Shown here one piece after another: positions 35,540 through 44,598 of a stretch of 64,000 nt of DNA; position 1 is the stretch's first letter; every line of letters begins with the position of its first letter. Below the pieces are notes generated by a model. It worked only from the letters and a program-made list of their open reading frames with translations, was not told the origin of the DNA and searched no databases. Origin of the DNA: Leptolyngbya sp. PCC 7375 (GTDB taxonomy: Bacteria; Cyanobacteriota; Cyanobacteriia; Phormidesmidales; Phormidesmidaceae); NCBI RefSeq assembly GCF_000316115.1, contig NZ_JH993797.1, forward strand, positions 5,925,961 through 5,989,960, given 5' to 3'. A program made the position numbers and the translations under genes.

Positions 35540-37066
35540 ATGAAACTGGCCTATTGGATGTATGCAGGTCCCGCCCATATCGGCACCTTGCGTATTGCCA
35601 GCTCATTCAAAAACGTCCATGCCATCATGCATGCCCCCCTAGGGGATGATTATTTTAATGTCATGCGCTCTATGCTGTCTCGTGAGCGAGATTTTACGCC
35701 AGTAACGACTAGCGTTGTCGATCGTCATGTGTTAGCGCGAGGCTCTCAAGAGAAAGTTGTCGATAATATTACCCGTAAAGATAAGGAAGAAAATCCTGAT
35801 CTGATTGTTCTTACACCGACCTGCACCTCCAGCATTCTGCAAGAAGACCTGGCTAACTTTGTTGAGCGTGCTCAGATGGACGCCCAGGGCGATGTCATGC
35901 TAGCAGATGTGAATCACTATCGCGCCCATGAGCTACAGGCGGCTGATCGCACGCTGCACCAGATTGTTGAATTTTATCTAAAGAAAGCGGCTAAGCAGGG
36001 AGACTTACCTGTAGAGAGAACGGAAAAGCCGTCGGTCAATATCATCGGCATTACCACCCTGGGTTTTCACAATAACCATGATGTGACCGAGCTAAAACGG
36101 CTGATGGCAGACCTGGGGATCGAGGTCAATGCCGTAATTCCTGAAGGTGCTTCGGTCCATGACCTTAAGAATTTGCCCAAAGCCTGGTTTAACTTGATCC
36201 CCTATCGGGAGATTGGCTCACTCACTGCCGAATATTTGCAGCGTGAGTTTGAGATGCCCTATGTGGATATTACGCCCATGGGTGTGGTAGAAACGGCCCG
36301 ATGTATTCGGGCAATCCAAAAACTCTTAAATGAGCGCGGTGTTGCTGCCAATTATGATCAGTTTATTGATGACCAAACTCGGTTTGCGTCCCAGGCGGCC
36401 TGGTTTTCTCGCTCTATCGACTGTCAAAACCTGACGGGCAAACGCTGCGTTGTCTTTGGTGACAATACCCATGCTGCAGCCCTAACCAAAGTTCTCTCGC
36501 GGGAAATGGGGCTGAAGGTGGTATTAGCGGGTACTTATTGCAAGTATGACGAAGCTTGGTTCAGCCAGGAGGTGGAAGGGTACTGTGACGAGGTGCTGAT
36601 TAGTGAGGATAATGGTGCGATCGCAGATAAAATTGCCCAGCTAGAACCCGCCGCCATTTTTGGTACCCAAATGGAACGCCATGTGGGTAAACGGCTCAAC
36701 ATCCCCTGTGGGGTGATTGCTGCTCCCATCCATGTCCAAAATTTCCCCGTTGGCTATCGTCCTTTCCTGGGCTACGAAGGCGCTAATCAGCTAGTGGACT
36801 TGATCTACAACTCCTTTACCCTGGGCATGGAAGATCACCTGCTAGAAATCTTCGGTGGTCACGACACCAAGGAAGTCATCACCCACACACTGTCTGCCGA
36901 TGCCGACTTAAACTGGACAACCGATGGCCTCACCGAGTTGAAACGTGTTCCAGGTTTTGTCAGAGGCAAGGTCAAACGCAATACTGAAAAATTTGCACGC
37001 GAACAAGGCTATACGGAAATTACGGCTGAGGTGATTTACGCGGCCAAAGAAGCGGTTGGGGCCTAG
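35540..37066 (+). CDS. chlB: Light-independent protochlorophyllide reductase subunit B
   Basis: 508 residues from the ATG at 35540, the normal ChlB length; an upstream in-frame ATG at 35474 would add 22 non-conserved residues. With ChlN it forms the catalytic component that reduces protochlorophyllide in the dark, receiving electrons from ChlL. Diagnostic parts: MKLAYWMYAGPAHIGTLRIA, TPTCTSSILQEDL, NIIGITTLGFHNNHD, GTQMERHVGKRL and the C-terminal DUF-like helical end. chlL and chlN are not in the window, so the subunit genes are dispersed here. Confidence 0.97.
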   Translation: MKLAYWMYAGPAHIGTLRIASSFKNVHAIMHAPLGDDYFNVMRSMLSRERDFTPVTTSVVDRHVLARGSQEKVVDNITRKDKEENPDLIVLTPTCTSSILQEDLANFVERAQMDAQGDVMLADVNHYRAHELQAADRTLHQIVEFYLKKAAKQGDLPVERTEKPSVNIIGITTLGFHNNHDVTELKRLMADLGIEVNAVIPEGASVHDLKNLPKAWFNLIPYREIGSLTAEYLQREFEMPYVDITPMGVVETARCIRAIQKLLNERGVAANYDQFIDDQTRFASQAAWFSRSIDCQNLTGKRCVVFGDNTHAAALTKVLSREMGLKVVLAGTYCKYDEAWFSQEVEGYCDEVLISEDNGAIADKIAQLEPAAIFGTQMERHVGKRLNIPCGVIAAPIHVQNFPVGYRPFLGYEGANQLVDLIYNSFTLGMEDHLLEIFGGHDTKEVITHTLSADADLNWTTDGLTELKRVPGFVRGKVKRNTEKFAREQGYTEITAEVIYAAKEAVGA

Positions 37067-37068
37067 AA

Positions 37069-37106
37069 ATCGTGTAGGGATGTTCCATGGAACATCCCTA
37101 CACGAT
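37069..37106. repeat. Perfect 38-bp palindrome of the GTAGGG...CCCTAC family
   Basis: Every base of the two 19-base arms pairs: ATCGTGTAGGGATGTTCCA and its complement. It begins three bases after the chlB stop codon and could act as a transcript-end hairpin, although no T-tract follows. Confidence 0.9.
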
Positions 37107-37156
37107 TCGCCGTAAAATATCTGAGCACCAGGATATTAGACCAGAGACTAGCCGCA

Positions 37157-37663
37157 ATGCCAAATGCAGCCAATCAACGTGCCCAAGCCGCCTTTCAATT
37201 GGGGCAACAGGCCTTTGAGCGGGGCCGCTATGCCGATGCCGTCAACGCTTTTAAACAGGGTATCGCTGAGCAACCGAGTATCGCTTTAGAGGGTGAGTTA
37301 AAACTATGGCTCGTGAATGCATTAGCCGCTTCAGACCGGCGTCAAGAAGCCATCGAGCTATGTGGCAAGCTGGCCCTGCATCCAGACTTGGACGTCAGAA
37401 AACAAAGCAAACGGGTGCTGTACATTATCCAGGCACCAAAACTACAGGCCAAAGAAGAATGGCTCACTAAGATCCCAGATCTGGCGACCCTGGAAAGTAG
37501 CGAGGAAAAACCCTGGCAAACCCGTCCACCCAAGCCCCGTCGCCTCAATCCACCGCCGCCGCCCCTGCCCCTCAGTGAAGTTAATACCGAAGATAATGGC
37601 TTTGTATGGTTTGCCTTAATTGGTAGCGTCATCGTACTGGGGGGGCTTTGGTGGTTAAGTTAA
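37157..37663 (+). CDS. TPR-type protein with C-terminal membrane anchor
   Basis: 168 residues. One or two TPR-like helix pairs lie at about 8-75 (AAFQLGQQAFERGRYADAVN). A Pro-rich linker is followed by a single C-terminal transmembrane helix (FVWFALIGSVIVLGGLWWL). The stop lies inside the next gene, overlapping by 16 bases, so the two are translationally coupled. Many cyanobacteria pair a protein like this with a DUF3153 lipoprotein. Role unknown. Confidence 0.8.
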   Translation: MPNAANQRAQAAFQLGQQAFERGRYADAVNAFKQGIAEQPSIALEGELKLWLVNALAASDRRQEAIELCGKLALHPDLDVRKQSKRVLYIIQAPKLQAKEEWLTKIPDLATLESSEEKPWQTRPPKPRRLNPPPPPLPLSEVNTEDNGFVWFALIGSVIVLGGLWWLS

Positions 37664-38328
37664 GACATCTGATCGTTCGATTACTGGTGATTACAGCCCT
37701 ATCCCTGGGGTTAACAGGCTGTGTCGATTACCAATTGGGCATACAGTTTGGCAGTCAAACCCACGGTGTTTTAGTCCAAACTCTGCACCTTGACGATCAG
37801 TTTGTTGCCCTCAATAACAATGTCCGGCAGCAGTGGCTGGAGATTTTTATTGAAGAAGCTAAAGTCTTTTCAGGCAAGGTAACCTCTCTAGAGGATGGCG
37901 CACTCCAGATACGCATCGACTTCTACAACGGTGCTGACTTAGTGCAGAAATTTAATCAACTTTTTGCCGAAGATGGACTGATGACCCAGGTGCCAGGGGC
38001 TCCACCTGTACTGGCCCATTTGGACCTTACCCAACAAAATTGGGGTGTAGCTCTGCTCAATCATCTCCATGCTGAGATTGACCTGGGTGCCCTAAAAGCC
38101 GATAGCGCCATTGGTGATGGTGGAGCCTTAGATCGCTGGCGCACCTTAACCCTCAGTTTTCAGTTAGGTTCCCTGGGTAAAACCAACCAGTGGCCCTTGA
38201 AACCTGGCCAGGTGAACACCATCGACACCACATTTTGGCTCCCTAGCCCGATTGGACTTGGGGCTGTGGTCATTGCCCTGATCTGTGCCGCTGGCTATGG
38301 GGTGCGGTATGGATTTAATCGAAGGTAA
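37648..38328 (+). CDS. DUF3153 lipoprotein
   Basis: 226 residues from a GTG overlapping the TPR gene. Lipoprotein signal with lipobox LTGC (Cys about residue 25), then the cyanobacterial DUF3153 domain (DYQLGIQFGSQTHG, VQTLHLDDQF, WLEIFIEEAK). A C-terminal membrane helix (IGLGAVVIALICAAGYGV) and basic tail end it. So it is tethered at both ends, probably facing the periplasm or lumen. Family function is unknown. Confidence 0.88.
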   Translation: MVVKLRHLIVRLLVITALSLGLTGCVDYQLGIQFGSQTHGVLVQTLHLDDQFVALNNNVRQQWLEIFIEEAKVFSGKVTSLEDGALQIRIDFYNGADLVQKFNQLFAEDGLMTQVPGAPPVLAHLDLTQQNWGVALLNHLHAEIDLGALKADSAIGDGGALDRWRTLTLSFQLGSLGKTNQWPLKPGQVNTIDTTFWLPSPIGLGAVVIALICAAGYGVRYGFNRR

Positions 38329-38464
38329 CGCCTGATAATTTTAGGGTTTGATCGAATAATGCCAGCCTGACAGTCTTTTAATAAATAAAAATGTTCTCCC
38401 GATTCTGACTGTCCTGTAGTAGCCTGTACCTGATCTATATGAAACACGATTTGAGGTGACTGCT

Positions 38465-38821
38465 ATGCGGCAGATTAACTTTGTCGTCATCTTTGTCATG
38501 TGCTTAGCCCTCGTACTGTTTGGCATTGAGAATACAGAGTCCGCTACTATCCATGTTGTGCGTGGGGTGAATATTGAAGCACCGCTGTGTATCGAGCTCA
38601 TGATTTCTCTGGGTGTCGGTGCGGTTCTTGCCTGGGTATTTAGCGTGTGGGTGCAGGTACAGGGATATTTCAATATCAACCCTCAAGTCCAGCAGCGGGA
38701 AATGCGCATTCAGCAGCTAGAAGAAGATGTCGAGCGCTATCGAGTAGAACTGGAAGACCTACAGCCCATGCTGCCAGGTGTTGCCAATAAAGATGCTGGT
38801 ACTGAAGAAGCGGTTGCTTAG
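38465..38821 (+). CDS. LapA-type (DUF1049) small membrane protein
   Basis: 118 residues from the ATG at 38465; a GTG three codons upstream is also possible. Two membrane helices (about 4-22 and 45-67) flank a short loop, followed by a cytoplasmic coiled coil (REMRIQQLEEDVERYRVELE). This is the lipopolysaccharide-assembly protein A domain layout. In cyanobacteria these proteins have no settled function. Confidence 0.75.
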   Translation: MRQINFVVIFVMCLALVLFGIENTESATIHVVRGVNIEAPLCIELMISLGVGAVLAWVFSVWVQVQGYFNINPQVQQREMRIQQLEEDVERYRVELEDLQPMLPGVANKDAGTEEAVA

Positions 38822-38858
38822 GTAGGCGTCGCTAGCAGGGGCGTCGCTATGCGGGTAG

Positions 38859-38944
38859 CCTGAGCGTTGCCCTACTCACATGAGGTAAAAAGGGACGTGA
38901 ACAGGGCAATGGGATATTTCCCACCTGGCTCAGGTCTCTTTTTT
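38859..38944 (+). ncRNA. Candidate structured leader or small RNA with mutually exclusive terminator
   Basis: CCTGAGC (38859-38865) pairs with GCTCAGG (38928-38934), and TTGCCCT (38867-38873) pairs with AGGGCAA (38903-38909). A GGGA/TCCC hairpin with TATT loop (38911-38922) sits in between, making a three-way junction. A rival hairpin ACCTG/CAGGT (38923-38935), followed by CTCTTTTTT, would use the same GCTCAGG bases. This is the layout of an attenuator or riboswitch, or of a free-standing small RNA with its terminator. scpA starts 220 bases downstream. No known class is recognised. Confidence 0.5.
38923..38944 (+). terminator. Possible intrinsic terminator of the structured RNA
   Basis: Five-base stem ACCTG/CAGGT with a GCT loop, then CTCTTTTTT. 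The stem is short, and the longer-range CCTGAGC/GCTCAGG stem could also serve with the same T-tract. Confidence 0.5.
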
Positions 38945-39164
38945 CATTTTCGATAAATAATTGGCTGATCTAAACCTAGTGCTGTAGAACATTTGTTCAA
39001 TGGTCATTTTTTACCCGTTTCTAAACCGGTCGATGGGTCTTTGTAGCTGAATTGGACAGTTTTTTTTGAATTTTCAATTCTTCTAAGCTATAGTGCATCT
39101 GTTCACGCTAGATGTAGCGTCAGCTAATAGTAGCGTCGGCTAAATAAAATACCAGGCTGTATTT

Positions 39165-40019
39165 ATGGCTAATTCTTTAGCTCAACGTGCGATCGCATTT
39201 CTGATTGACCTTTCCGAACGCGGTGAAATTGATCCGTGGGATGTCAATGTCATCGACGTGGTTGACCGCTTTCTCAAAAGCCTCAAGGAGCAAGCGCCCA
39301 TCGCCCATAACGGTCGGTCGCCCTACGAGAAAAATCTAGCTGAATCAGGTCAAGCCTTTCTTTACGCTGCAATGCTGGTGCTGCTTAAGGCTGACACCCT
39401 TATTCGCGCTGAGATTGAAGAAGAGGTTGTGGAGTTCGAAGATCCTGAAGAAGCGTTTGAACCCCAAGGCTACGCTAAACGCCTACCTCCCAATTTAGAA
39501 CGCTACATCCATCGTCGGGCAGTGGCCAACCCACCGGAACAGCGTCAGGTCACCCTCCAAGAACTGATTTCCCAGCTGGAAATGATGGCCGTCGCCATGG
39601 CTAACCCCACACCCCGCAATCGTCATCGCGGTGCTAAGCCCCATTCCAAACGCAAGGCCATTAGCACCATTGCCCAGCTGGCCCACCAGGAAAACCTATC
39701 GGAAATTGCTGATGCTCTTTCCTCCTTTCTAGACCATTACTGGGAAGAGCTAGAAAGCGCCATTGAATGGATGGACTTTGAGCGCCTCTTAGAGCATTGG
39801 GCCCATTTCCGCCCCGATGTTTTAGGCGGTCCCATCACCACAGAACTAACCGACGAAGACTATCGCCATGAAAAAGTGGGTGTTTTTTGGGGGCTGTTAT
39901 TCTTATCGTCCCAATCTAAGGTCGAGCTGGCTCAAGAACGGTTTTATCGCGACCTTAAAGTGAGGCAGCTAAATGAGGCCACCCTGAAAGATGTGCCGGC
40001 GTATGTACTACCTGATTAG
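39165..40019 (+). CDS. scpA: Segregation and condensation protein A
   Basis: 284 residues, typical of cyanobacterial ScpA. It is the kleisin that bridges SMC heads with ScpB and helps chromosome segregation. The N-terminal kleisin segment IAFLIDLSERGEIDPWDVNV, the helical AESGQAFLYAAMLVLLKA and the C-terminal winged-helix part (WGLLFLSSQSKVELAQE) are clear. scpB and smc are not in the window. Confidence 0.93.
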   Translation: MANSLAQRAIAFLIDLSERGEIDPWDVNVIDVVDRFLKSLKEQAPIAHNGRSPYEKNLAESGQAFLYAAMLVLLKADTLIRAEIEEEVVEFEDPEEAFEPQGYAKRLPPNLERYIHRRAVANPPEQRQVTLQELISQLEMMAVAMANPTPRNRHRGAKPHSKRKAISTIAQLAHQENLSEIADALSSFLDHYWEELESAIEWMDFERLLEHWAHFRPDVLGGPITTELTDEDYRHEKVGVFWGLLFLSSQSKVELAQERFYRDLKVRQLNEATLKDVPAYVLPD

Positions 40020-40398
40020 GCAAGACATATTGATCTGGCGTCTAGTTGCATGTCCGCAAAAAAGGACGCCTGGCTAGTGTCGAGTGATGTCATAAATATA
40101 CAAAAATCAATATTTGTCCGGGGCTCTGTAAGGCATCAATGAAGACCATCAATAAGCGTGGGTATACTATAAACATGCTTGCTACTATCTTGACATTGCC
40201 GAGCTTTTACTTGCTTGCGGGTGTCAGTTTTTGTCGGTAATGGCAAATTTTAGGAACTTGCTTAAATTTGTCTTTCGATAGCTCTTGTCAGTTCGTGCAT
40301 TTAAGCCATGTGCTTGTTGCCATTGCAGGTTATTTGCAGCTGCAACGTTATTTATTTTTACCTCTTACGCTGTTAGTTAAGGAATAGAGAGAGCATTT
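40020..40398. other. Intergenic region, no gene seen
   Basis: 379 bases between scpA and the nucleotidyltransferase gene. It is AT-rich with a TTGACA at 40192, but no well-spaced -10. Nothing else supported. Confidence 0.4.
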
Positions 40399-41565
40399 AT
40401 GAAAGCCATGATCTTGGCCGCAGGGAAAGGTACTCGTGTACGTCCCATCACGTACACCATTCCAAAGCCGATGATCCCCATCCTGCAAAAGCCAGTGATG
40501 GAGTTTCTATTAGAATTGCTAAAACAGCACGGCTTTACGCAGGTTGTGGCAAATGTGAGCCACCTCGCGAATGAAATTGAAGGCTACTTTAGAGATGGTC
40601 AACGCTTTGGTGTTGAACTGGCTTATTCCTTTGAAGGTCGCATTACCAATGGTGAGCTAGTGGGCGATGCCCTGGGTTCTGCCGGTGGTATGCGTAAAAT
40701 TCAGGACTTTTCACCGTTTTTTGATGATACCTTTGTTGTTCTTTGCGGTGATGCACTCATTGACCTTGACCTCACTGAGGCGGTTCGGCAGCACAAGGAA
40801 AAGGGCTCCATCGCCACCATCGTGATGAAGTCAGTGCCTCTAAAGCAGGTGCCTAGCTATGGTGTGGTGGTAACTGATGATACGGGTCGTATCAAGTCTT
40901 TCCAAGAAAAGCCCAAGGTCGAGGAAGCTCTCAGCACCAGTATCAACACAGGTATTTACATTTTTGAACCTGAGATCTTTAAGTACATTCCCTCCGGTCA
41001 GGAGTTTGATATCGGTGGTGACCTGTTCCCCAAGCTGGTAGCAGCTAACGAAGCGTTCTACGGTATCACCATGGACTTTGAGTGGGTGGACATCGGTAAA
41101 GTGCCTGATTACTGGCAGGCAATCCAAGATGTTCTGACTGGTCAGGTAAAAGGTGTTGGCATTCCTGGTCAGGAAGTGAAACCTGGTGTATTCACGGGTC
41201 TGAATGTAAAGGCCAACTGGGACAAGATCACCATCGAAGGTCCTGTGTACATCGGTGGGATGGCTGAGATTGAAGATGGTGCCACCATCATCGGTCCTAG
41301 TATGATCGGTCCTAATTGCTGCATTTGCAGTGGTGCCCTGGTGGATAAGAGCGTGATCTTTGAATATTCACGCATCGGTCCTGGTGTGCGCCTAATGGAC
41401 AAGCTGGTGTTTGGTCGTTACTGCGTGGATAAGACTGGCGCATCCATCGATATGCAAGAGGCCGCTCTCGACTGGTTGATTACTGATACCCGTCAAGAAG
41501 TGCTGGCTGAACCTCCCATTGAGCATCGGGCCATTACTGAGCTGCTAAACGAAGCGGTGGTATGA
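40399..41565 (+). CDS. NDP-sugar pyrophosphorylase-type nucleotidyltransferase
   Basis: 388 residues. The N-terminal Rossmann-like transferase carries the signature LAAGKGTRVRPIT (6-18), GDALGSAGGM, LCGDALIDLDL and FQEKPKVEEA. The C-terminal part (about 255-355) is a left-handed beta-helix of hexapeptide repeats (IEGPVYIGG, ATIIGPSMIGPNCCI). This matches the mannose-1-phosphate guanylyltransferase / glucose-1-phosphate transferase family that supplies sugar nucleotides for polysaccharides. The sugar and base cannot be fixed from sequence. A strong terminator follows. Confidence 0.9.
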   Translation: MKAMILAAGKGTRVRPITYTIPKPMIPILQKPVMEFLLELLKQHGFTQVVANVSHLANEIEGYFRDGQRFGVELAYSFEGRITNGELVGDALGSAGGMRKIQDFSPFFDDTFVVLCGDALIDLDLTEAVRQHKEKGSIATIVMKSVPLKQVPSYGVVVTDDTGRIKSFQEKPKVEEALSTSINTGIYIFEPEIFKYIPSGQEFDIGGDLFPKLVAANEAFYGITMDFEWVDIGKVPDYWQAIQDVLTGQVKGVGIPGQEVKPGVFTGLNVKANWDKITIEGPVYIGGMAEIEDGATIIGPSMIGPNCCICSGALVDKSVIFEYSRIGPGVRLMDKLVFGRYCVDKTGASIDMQEAALDWLITDTRQEVLAEPPIEHRAITELLNEAVV

Positions 41566-41599
41566 ACGTTTCGTTTTAACCAGAGGTAAGAACATGTTA

Positions 41600-41637
41600 A
41601 CCCCCCGAGTGCGATCGCACTCGGGGGGTGCTTTTTG
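41600..41637 (+). terminator. Terminator with a HIP1 octamer at its centre
   Basis: A perfect 30-base palindrome (41600-41629) with arms ACCCCCCGAGTGCGA and complement, centred on GCGATCGC, is followed by GCTTTTT. The stem should end the nucleotidyltransferase transcript. Confidence 0.8.
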
Positions 41638-41684
41638 CCTATCTCATCTCCCAGGCCTAATCTTCTAGGCCTAATTTTCCAGGC

Positions 41685-42533
41685 CTAATCTTTAACGAGC
41701 ACACCGTAGCGTGCCGACCCAGCTGCAGCAATGGAAATCAAGACAATGGCAATTAGCGATCGCACTGTTAGCGTTTCGCCCAAAACCAAAAAGCCAGAGG
41801 CTGCCGCCAACATCGGCTCCACACTCAGTAAAACGCCAAACACATTCACCGGTATCCGTCGTAGCGCCACCAATTCCAGGGCATAGGTGGCCGAAGAGAG
41901 CGCGGCCACAGCCAGGCCAGTCACCAGTAGGCGTCCATCCAACAATGCTGTACCCGCTGCACTGATGCCAATGGGCATCAATATGCAGGTACCAAACACC
42001 ATGGCCCAAGCCAATCCTTCGATCCCGGCCACCACATTCCCCGTTGCTGCCGCCAGCAGGATATAGCCAGCCCAAGCCATCGCTGCTAGACCCGCAAACC
42101 CTAACCCGAGAGGGTCTAAGCCGCTACCCTGCAAAGGTGCCAGCAAGATTATCCCCAAGGCTGCCAGGGTTACCCACACCATATCTAACCAGCGTCTCGA
42201 CTTGATCACCGCCAGCCCCAACGGTCCAATAAACTCAATTGCCACCGCCACCCCTAATGGGATGCGGTCAATGGCCAGGTAGAAAGACGTATTCATCAAC
42301 GTTAAGACACCGCCATAGGCCATCACTAAAGGCCAGTGTTTACGGGTCGCTTGCCAGCCTGGACGCCACAGCACAAACAACAACACTGCCGAGAGGGTCA
42401 CCCGTAGAAATACTGTGCCCAAGGGACCCGCCAGTTCAAATACAGACTTTGCCAGGGCAGACCCTAGCTGCACCGTCACACCCGCCAAAATAACCAGCGT
42501 TGGCGCTGGAATGCGGTCTGCCAATGATTTCAT
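41685..42533 (-). CDS. EamA/DMT-family transporter (RhtA-like)
   Basis: 282 residues with about ten membrane helices in two EamA halves. Characteristic parts are SVFELAGPLGTVFLRVTLSA early in the first half, VAIEFIGPLGLAV between the halves, and VLLSVEPMLAAASGFLVLGE in the second half. RhtA-like members export threonine, homoserine or related metabolites; the substrate here is not known. Inner membrane. Monocistronic. Confidence 0.9.
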   Translation of the reverse strand: MKSLADRIPAPTLVILAGVTVQLGSALAKSVFELAGPLGTVFLRVTLSAVLLFVLWRPGWQATRKHWPLVMAYGGVLTLMNTSFYLAIDRIPLGVAVAIEFIGPLGLAVIKSRRWLDMVWVTLAALGIILLAPLQGSGLDPLGLGFAGLAAMAWAGYILLAAATGNVVAGIEGLAWAMVFGTCILMPIGISAAGTALLDGRLLVTGLAVAALSSATYALELVALRRIPVNVFGVLLSVEPMLAAASGFLVLGETLTVRSLIAIVLISIAAAGSARYGVLVKD

Positions 42534-42618
42534 GGATTGTCGTAATAAGAGTAATGAACCGTGGAGTTAATCGTATATCTGCCTGGTGACGGACTCTTAT
42601 TCTATGCTTGACGCCAGC

Positions 42619-42783
42619 CTAGGCAGCAGACGACTGCTGGCCCGCATTATTTTGGTTGTTTTCTGCGGAGAGTCTGTTTTCTGAGACAACCTTACACAAT
42701 GCCAGTAGCTGAGCCGGGGAGAGCCGCCCCTGCAGGTACAATAACCAAACGCGATCGCATGTAACAGCAGCTTTTCCTTCCAT
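42619..42783 (-). CDS. Small hypothetical protein, 54 residues
   Basis: Encodes MEGKAAVTCDRVWLLYLQGR, then LSPAQLLALCKVV and a polar Gln/Asn-rich tail. A good Shine-Dalgarno GGAAGG lies six bases before the ATG (complement of 42790-42795). No recognised domain. The start context is the main reason to keep it. Confidence 0.45.
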   Translation of the reverse strand: MEGKAAVTCDRVWLLYLQGRLSPAQLLALCKVVSENRLSAENNQNNAGQQSSAA

Positions 42784-42994
42784 AGTGCACCTTCCAGGAA
42801 CTCACGGGGTCATATCATCCACTCTAGCTAAGCCTCCGTAAATGGAAGGTTGAGACGTGCCAAATGCTACACCGGTCGATGTGAAACCAATAGAGCAGAT
42901 TCCTATCGTTTCCCAAATGGGCTACAAGATTTTCACTCGCTGTTCCTGAATTGTTGTTGTTCAGATAGCCGAACCGCTTATAAAATTAGGTGTT

Positions 42995-43579
42995 CTAGGA
43001 TTGTTTGTTAATTTTCCAAGAGAGCCATAGCGAGCCAACAATGCCAGCAAAGTGAGAAATCAAGGTATTGATTGTCGCTTGCACTAAAAACACATCCAGC
43101 GGTTCCACAGCCAGGGTGGGGTTTGCCACCGCAATGCTCGACTGGGGCTGAGAAATCACCTTTAGCATTAAGACCCCCACGACACCGCCAGCACCCAGCA
43201 AACCACAAAACATCCCTAAAACACTGATGATTAAACCTGTGGCAATCATCTTGGCCGCATTCTTAGGCTTCGGCCTTAAATCTGGGTTACTAGATTTGAG
43301 CCTATGGGCAAAGCGCGTGTATTGAAACGCCCAGAACACACCTACATAAACCGCAGCTAAACCGACGGCAGCCAGAAAGAAACCGCTGCCCGCAGCAGCA
43401 TTCTCGGCACCACCGCGATTACTGACCGACTGTAGCCCCAACAAAGACGTGACAAATAACAGCGTGGCAATGACACCACTCACTATTTGCACCCAGAAGC
43501 TAACCCAGCCTACGAGGCGAAAATTGTTAGCAATCCGACGGACAGCTGGGGGTAAAGAATAACCAAGTTCACCGGTCAT
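42995..43579 (-). CDS. DUF3611 membrane protein
   Basis: 194 residues with four membrane helices. It starts GYSLPPAVRRIANNFRLVG, typical of the cyanobacterial/plastid DUF3611 family, and has the RFAHRLKSSNPDLRPKPK loop between helix pairs. Homologues occur in chloroplast proteomes; function is unknown. Probably in a thylakoid or plasma membrane. Confidence 0.88.
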   Translation of the reverse strand: MTGELGYSLPPAVRRIANNFRLVGWVSFWVQIVSGVIATLLFVTSLLGLQSVSNRGGAENAAAGSGFFLAAVGLAAVYVGVFWAFQYTRFAHRLKSSNPDLRPKPKNAAKMIATGLIISVLGMFCGLLGAGGVVGVLMLKVISQPQSSIAVANPTLAVEPLDVFLVQATINTLISHFAGIVGSLWLSWKINKQS

Positions 43580-43716
43580 AATGTATTCCAGAAGCGTCTA
43601 CATATCTTAGGCATTCTTGAACCAATTGGTAACCCTTGCTTGAACGTTACACTGGCCCAGCACAGATCCAGCACCCCTTAATGCCACAGACTATAGATCA
43701 TAGCTAAGGCTAACCG

Positions 43717-44598
43717 TTAGTCCGTAGGCAGATACTTCTCCAGTAATAGCTTTAATTTATCTTTTGTAGTTGCAGGTGCCATGTCCAACGGCGTAATCAC
43801 AGCATACTTCAGAGCGGCATGGGCTTCTGACGACGGTGGATTCTCTGTTAACCGACGCACAACATCACGAATGACAAGCTGGGCATTAACAGCATTCTTT
43901 TGTAAATTACCGATCACCATTTCCACTGTCACATTGTCATGATCGGGATGCCAACAATCGTAGTCAGTTGCCATGGCTAAGGTGGCATAGGCAATTTCCG
44001 CCTCCCGCGCCAGTTTTGCCTCCGTTAAATTGGTCATGCCAATCACCGTTGCTCCCCAGCTGCGATACAGATTAGACTCTGCCTTTGTAGAAAACGCAGG
44101 TCCTTCCATACACACATAGGTGCCACCTCGATGGAGTGTCACCCCATCCAGGTCTAGGCTTTCGACAGCATCACCTAGAATAGTCGCCAGATTTTTGCAA
44201 ACCGGATCCCCAAAAGCAATGTGGGCAACAATGCCATCCCCAAAAAATGTGGCCGCCCGATTTTTTGTCCGGTCAATAAACTGATCCGGGATGACCATAT
44301 CCACCGGTTTCACCTCTTCTTTTAGAGAGCCCACCGCCGATGCCGATACCAGATACTTCACCCCTAGACTCTTCATAGCGTAGATATTTGCCCGAAAGGG
44401 AAGCTCCGTAGGCATCAGCCGATGGCCCCGACCATGACGTGCCAAAAAAACGACGGGAGTACCGTCTAATTTGCCGTAAATAAAGGCATCGGAGGGGGCA
44501 CCAAAGGGAGTATCGATTGTCATCTCTTCGACATCGGTCAAGGCATCCATTTTATAGAGACCGCTGCCGCCAATAATGCCAATATCTGCCTGCACCAT
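43717..44598 (-). CDS. mtnP: S-methyl-5'-thioadenosine phosphorylase
   Basis: 293 residues. It cleaves methylthioadenosine with phosphate to adenine and methylthioribose-1-phosphate in methionine salvage and polyamine recycling. Family features: IGIIGGSGLYKMD, the phosphate-binding RHGRGHRLMP, MEGPAFSTKAES and VIGMTNLTEAKLA. The MTAP-type choice over purine nucleoside phosphorylase rests on overall resemblance. Cytosolic, monocistronic. Confidence 0.95.
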   Translation of the reverse strand: MVQADIGIIGGSGLYKMDALTDVEEMTIDTPFGAPSDAFIYGKLDGTPVVFLARHGRGHRLMPTELPFRANIYAMKSLGVKYLVSASAVGSLKEEVKPVDMVIPDQFIDRTKNRAATFFGDGIVAHIAFGDPVCKNLATILGDAVESLDLDGVTLHRGGTYVCMEGPAFSTKAESNLYRSWGATVIGMTNLTEAKLAREAEIAYATLAMATDYDCWHPDHDNVTVEMVIGNLQKNAVNAQLVIRDVVRRLTENPPSSEAHAALKYAVITPLDMAPATTKDKLKLLLEKYLPTD

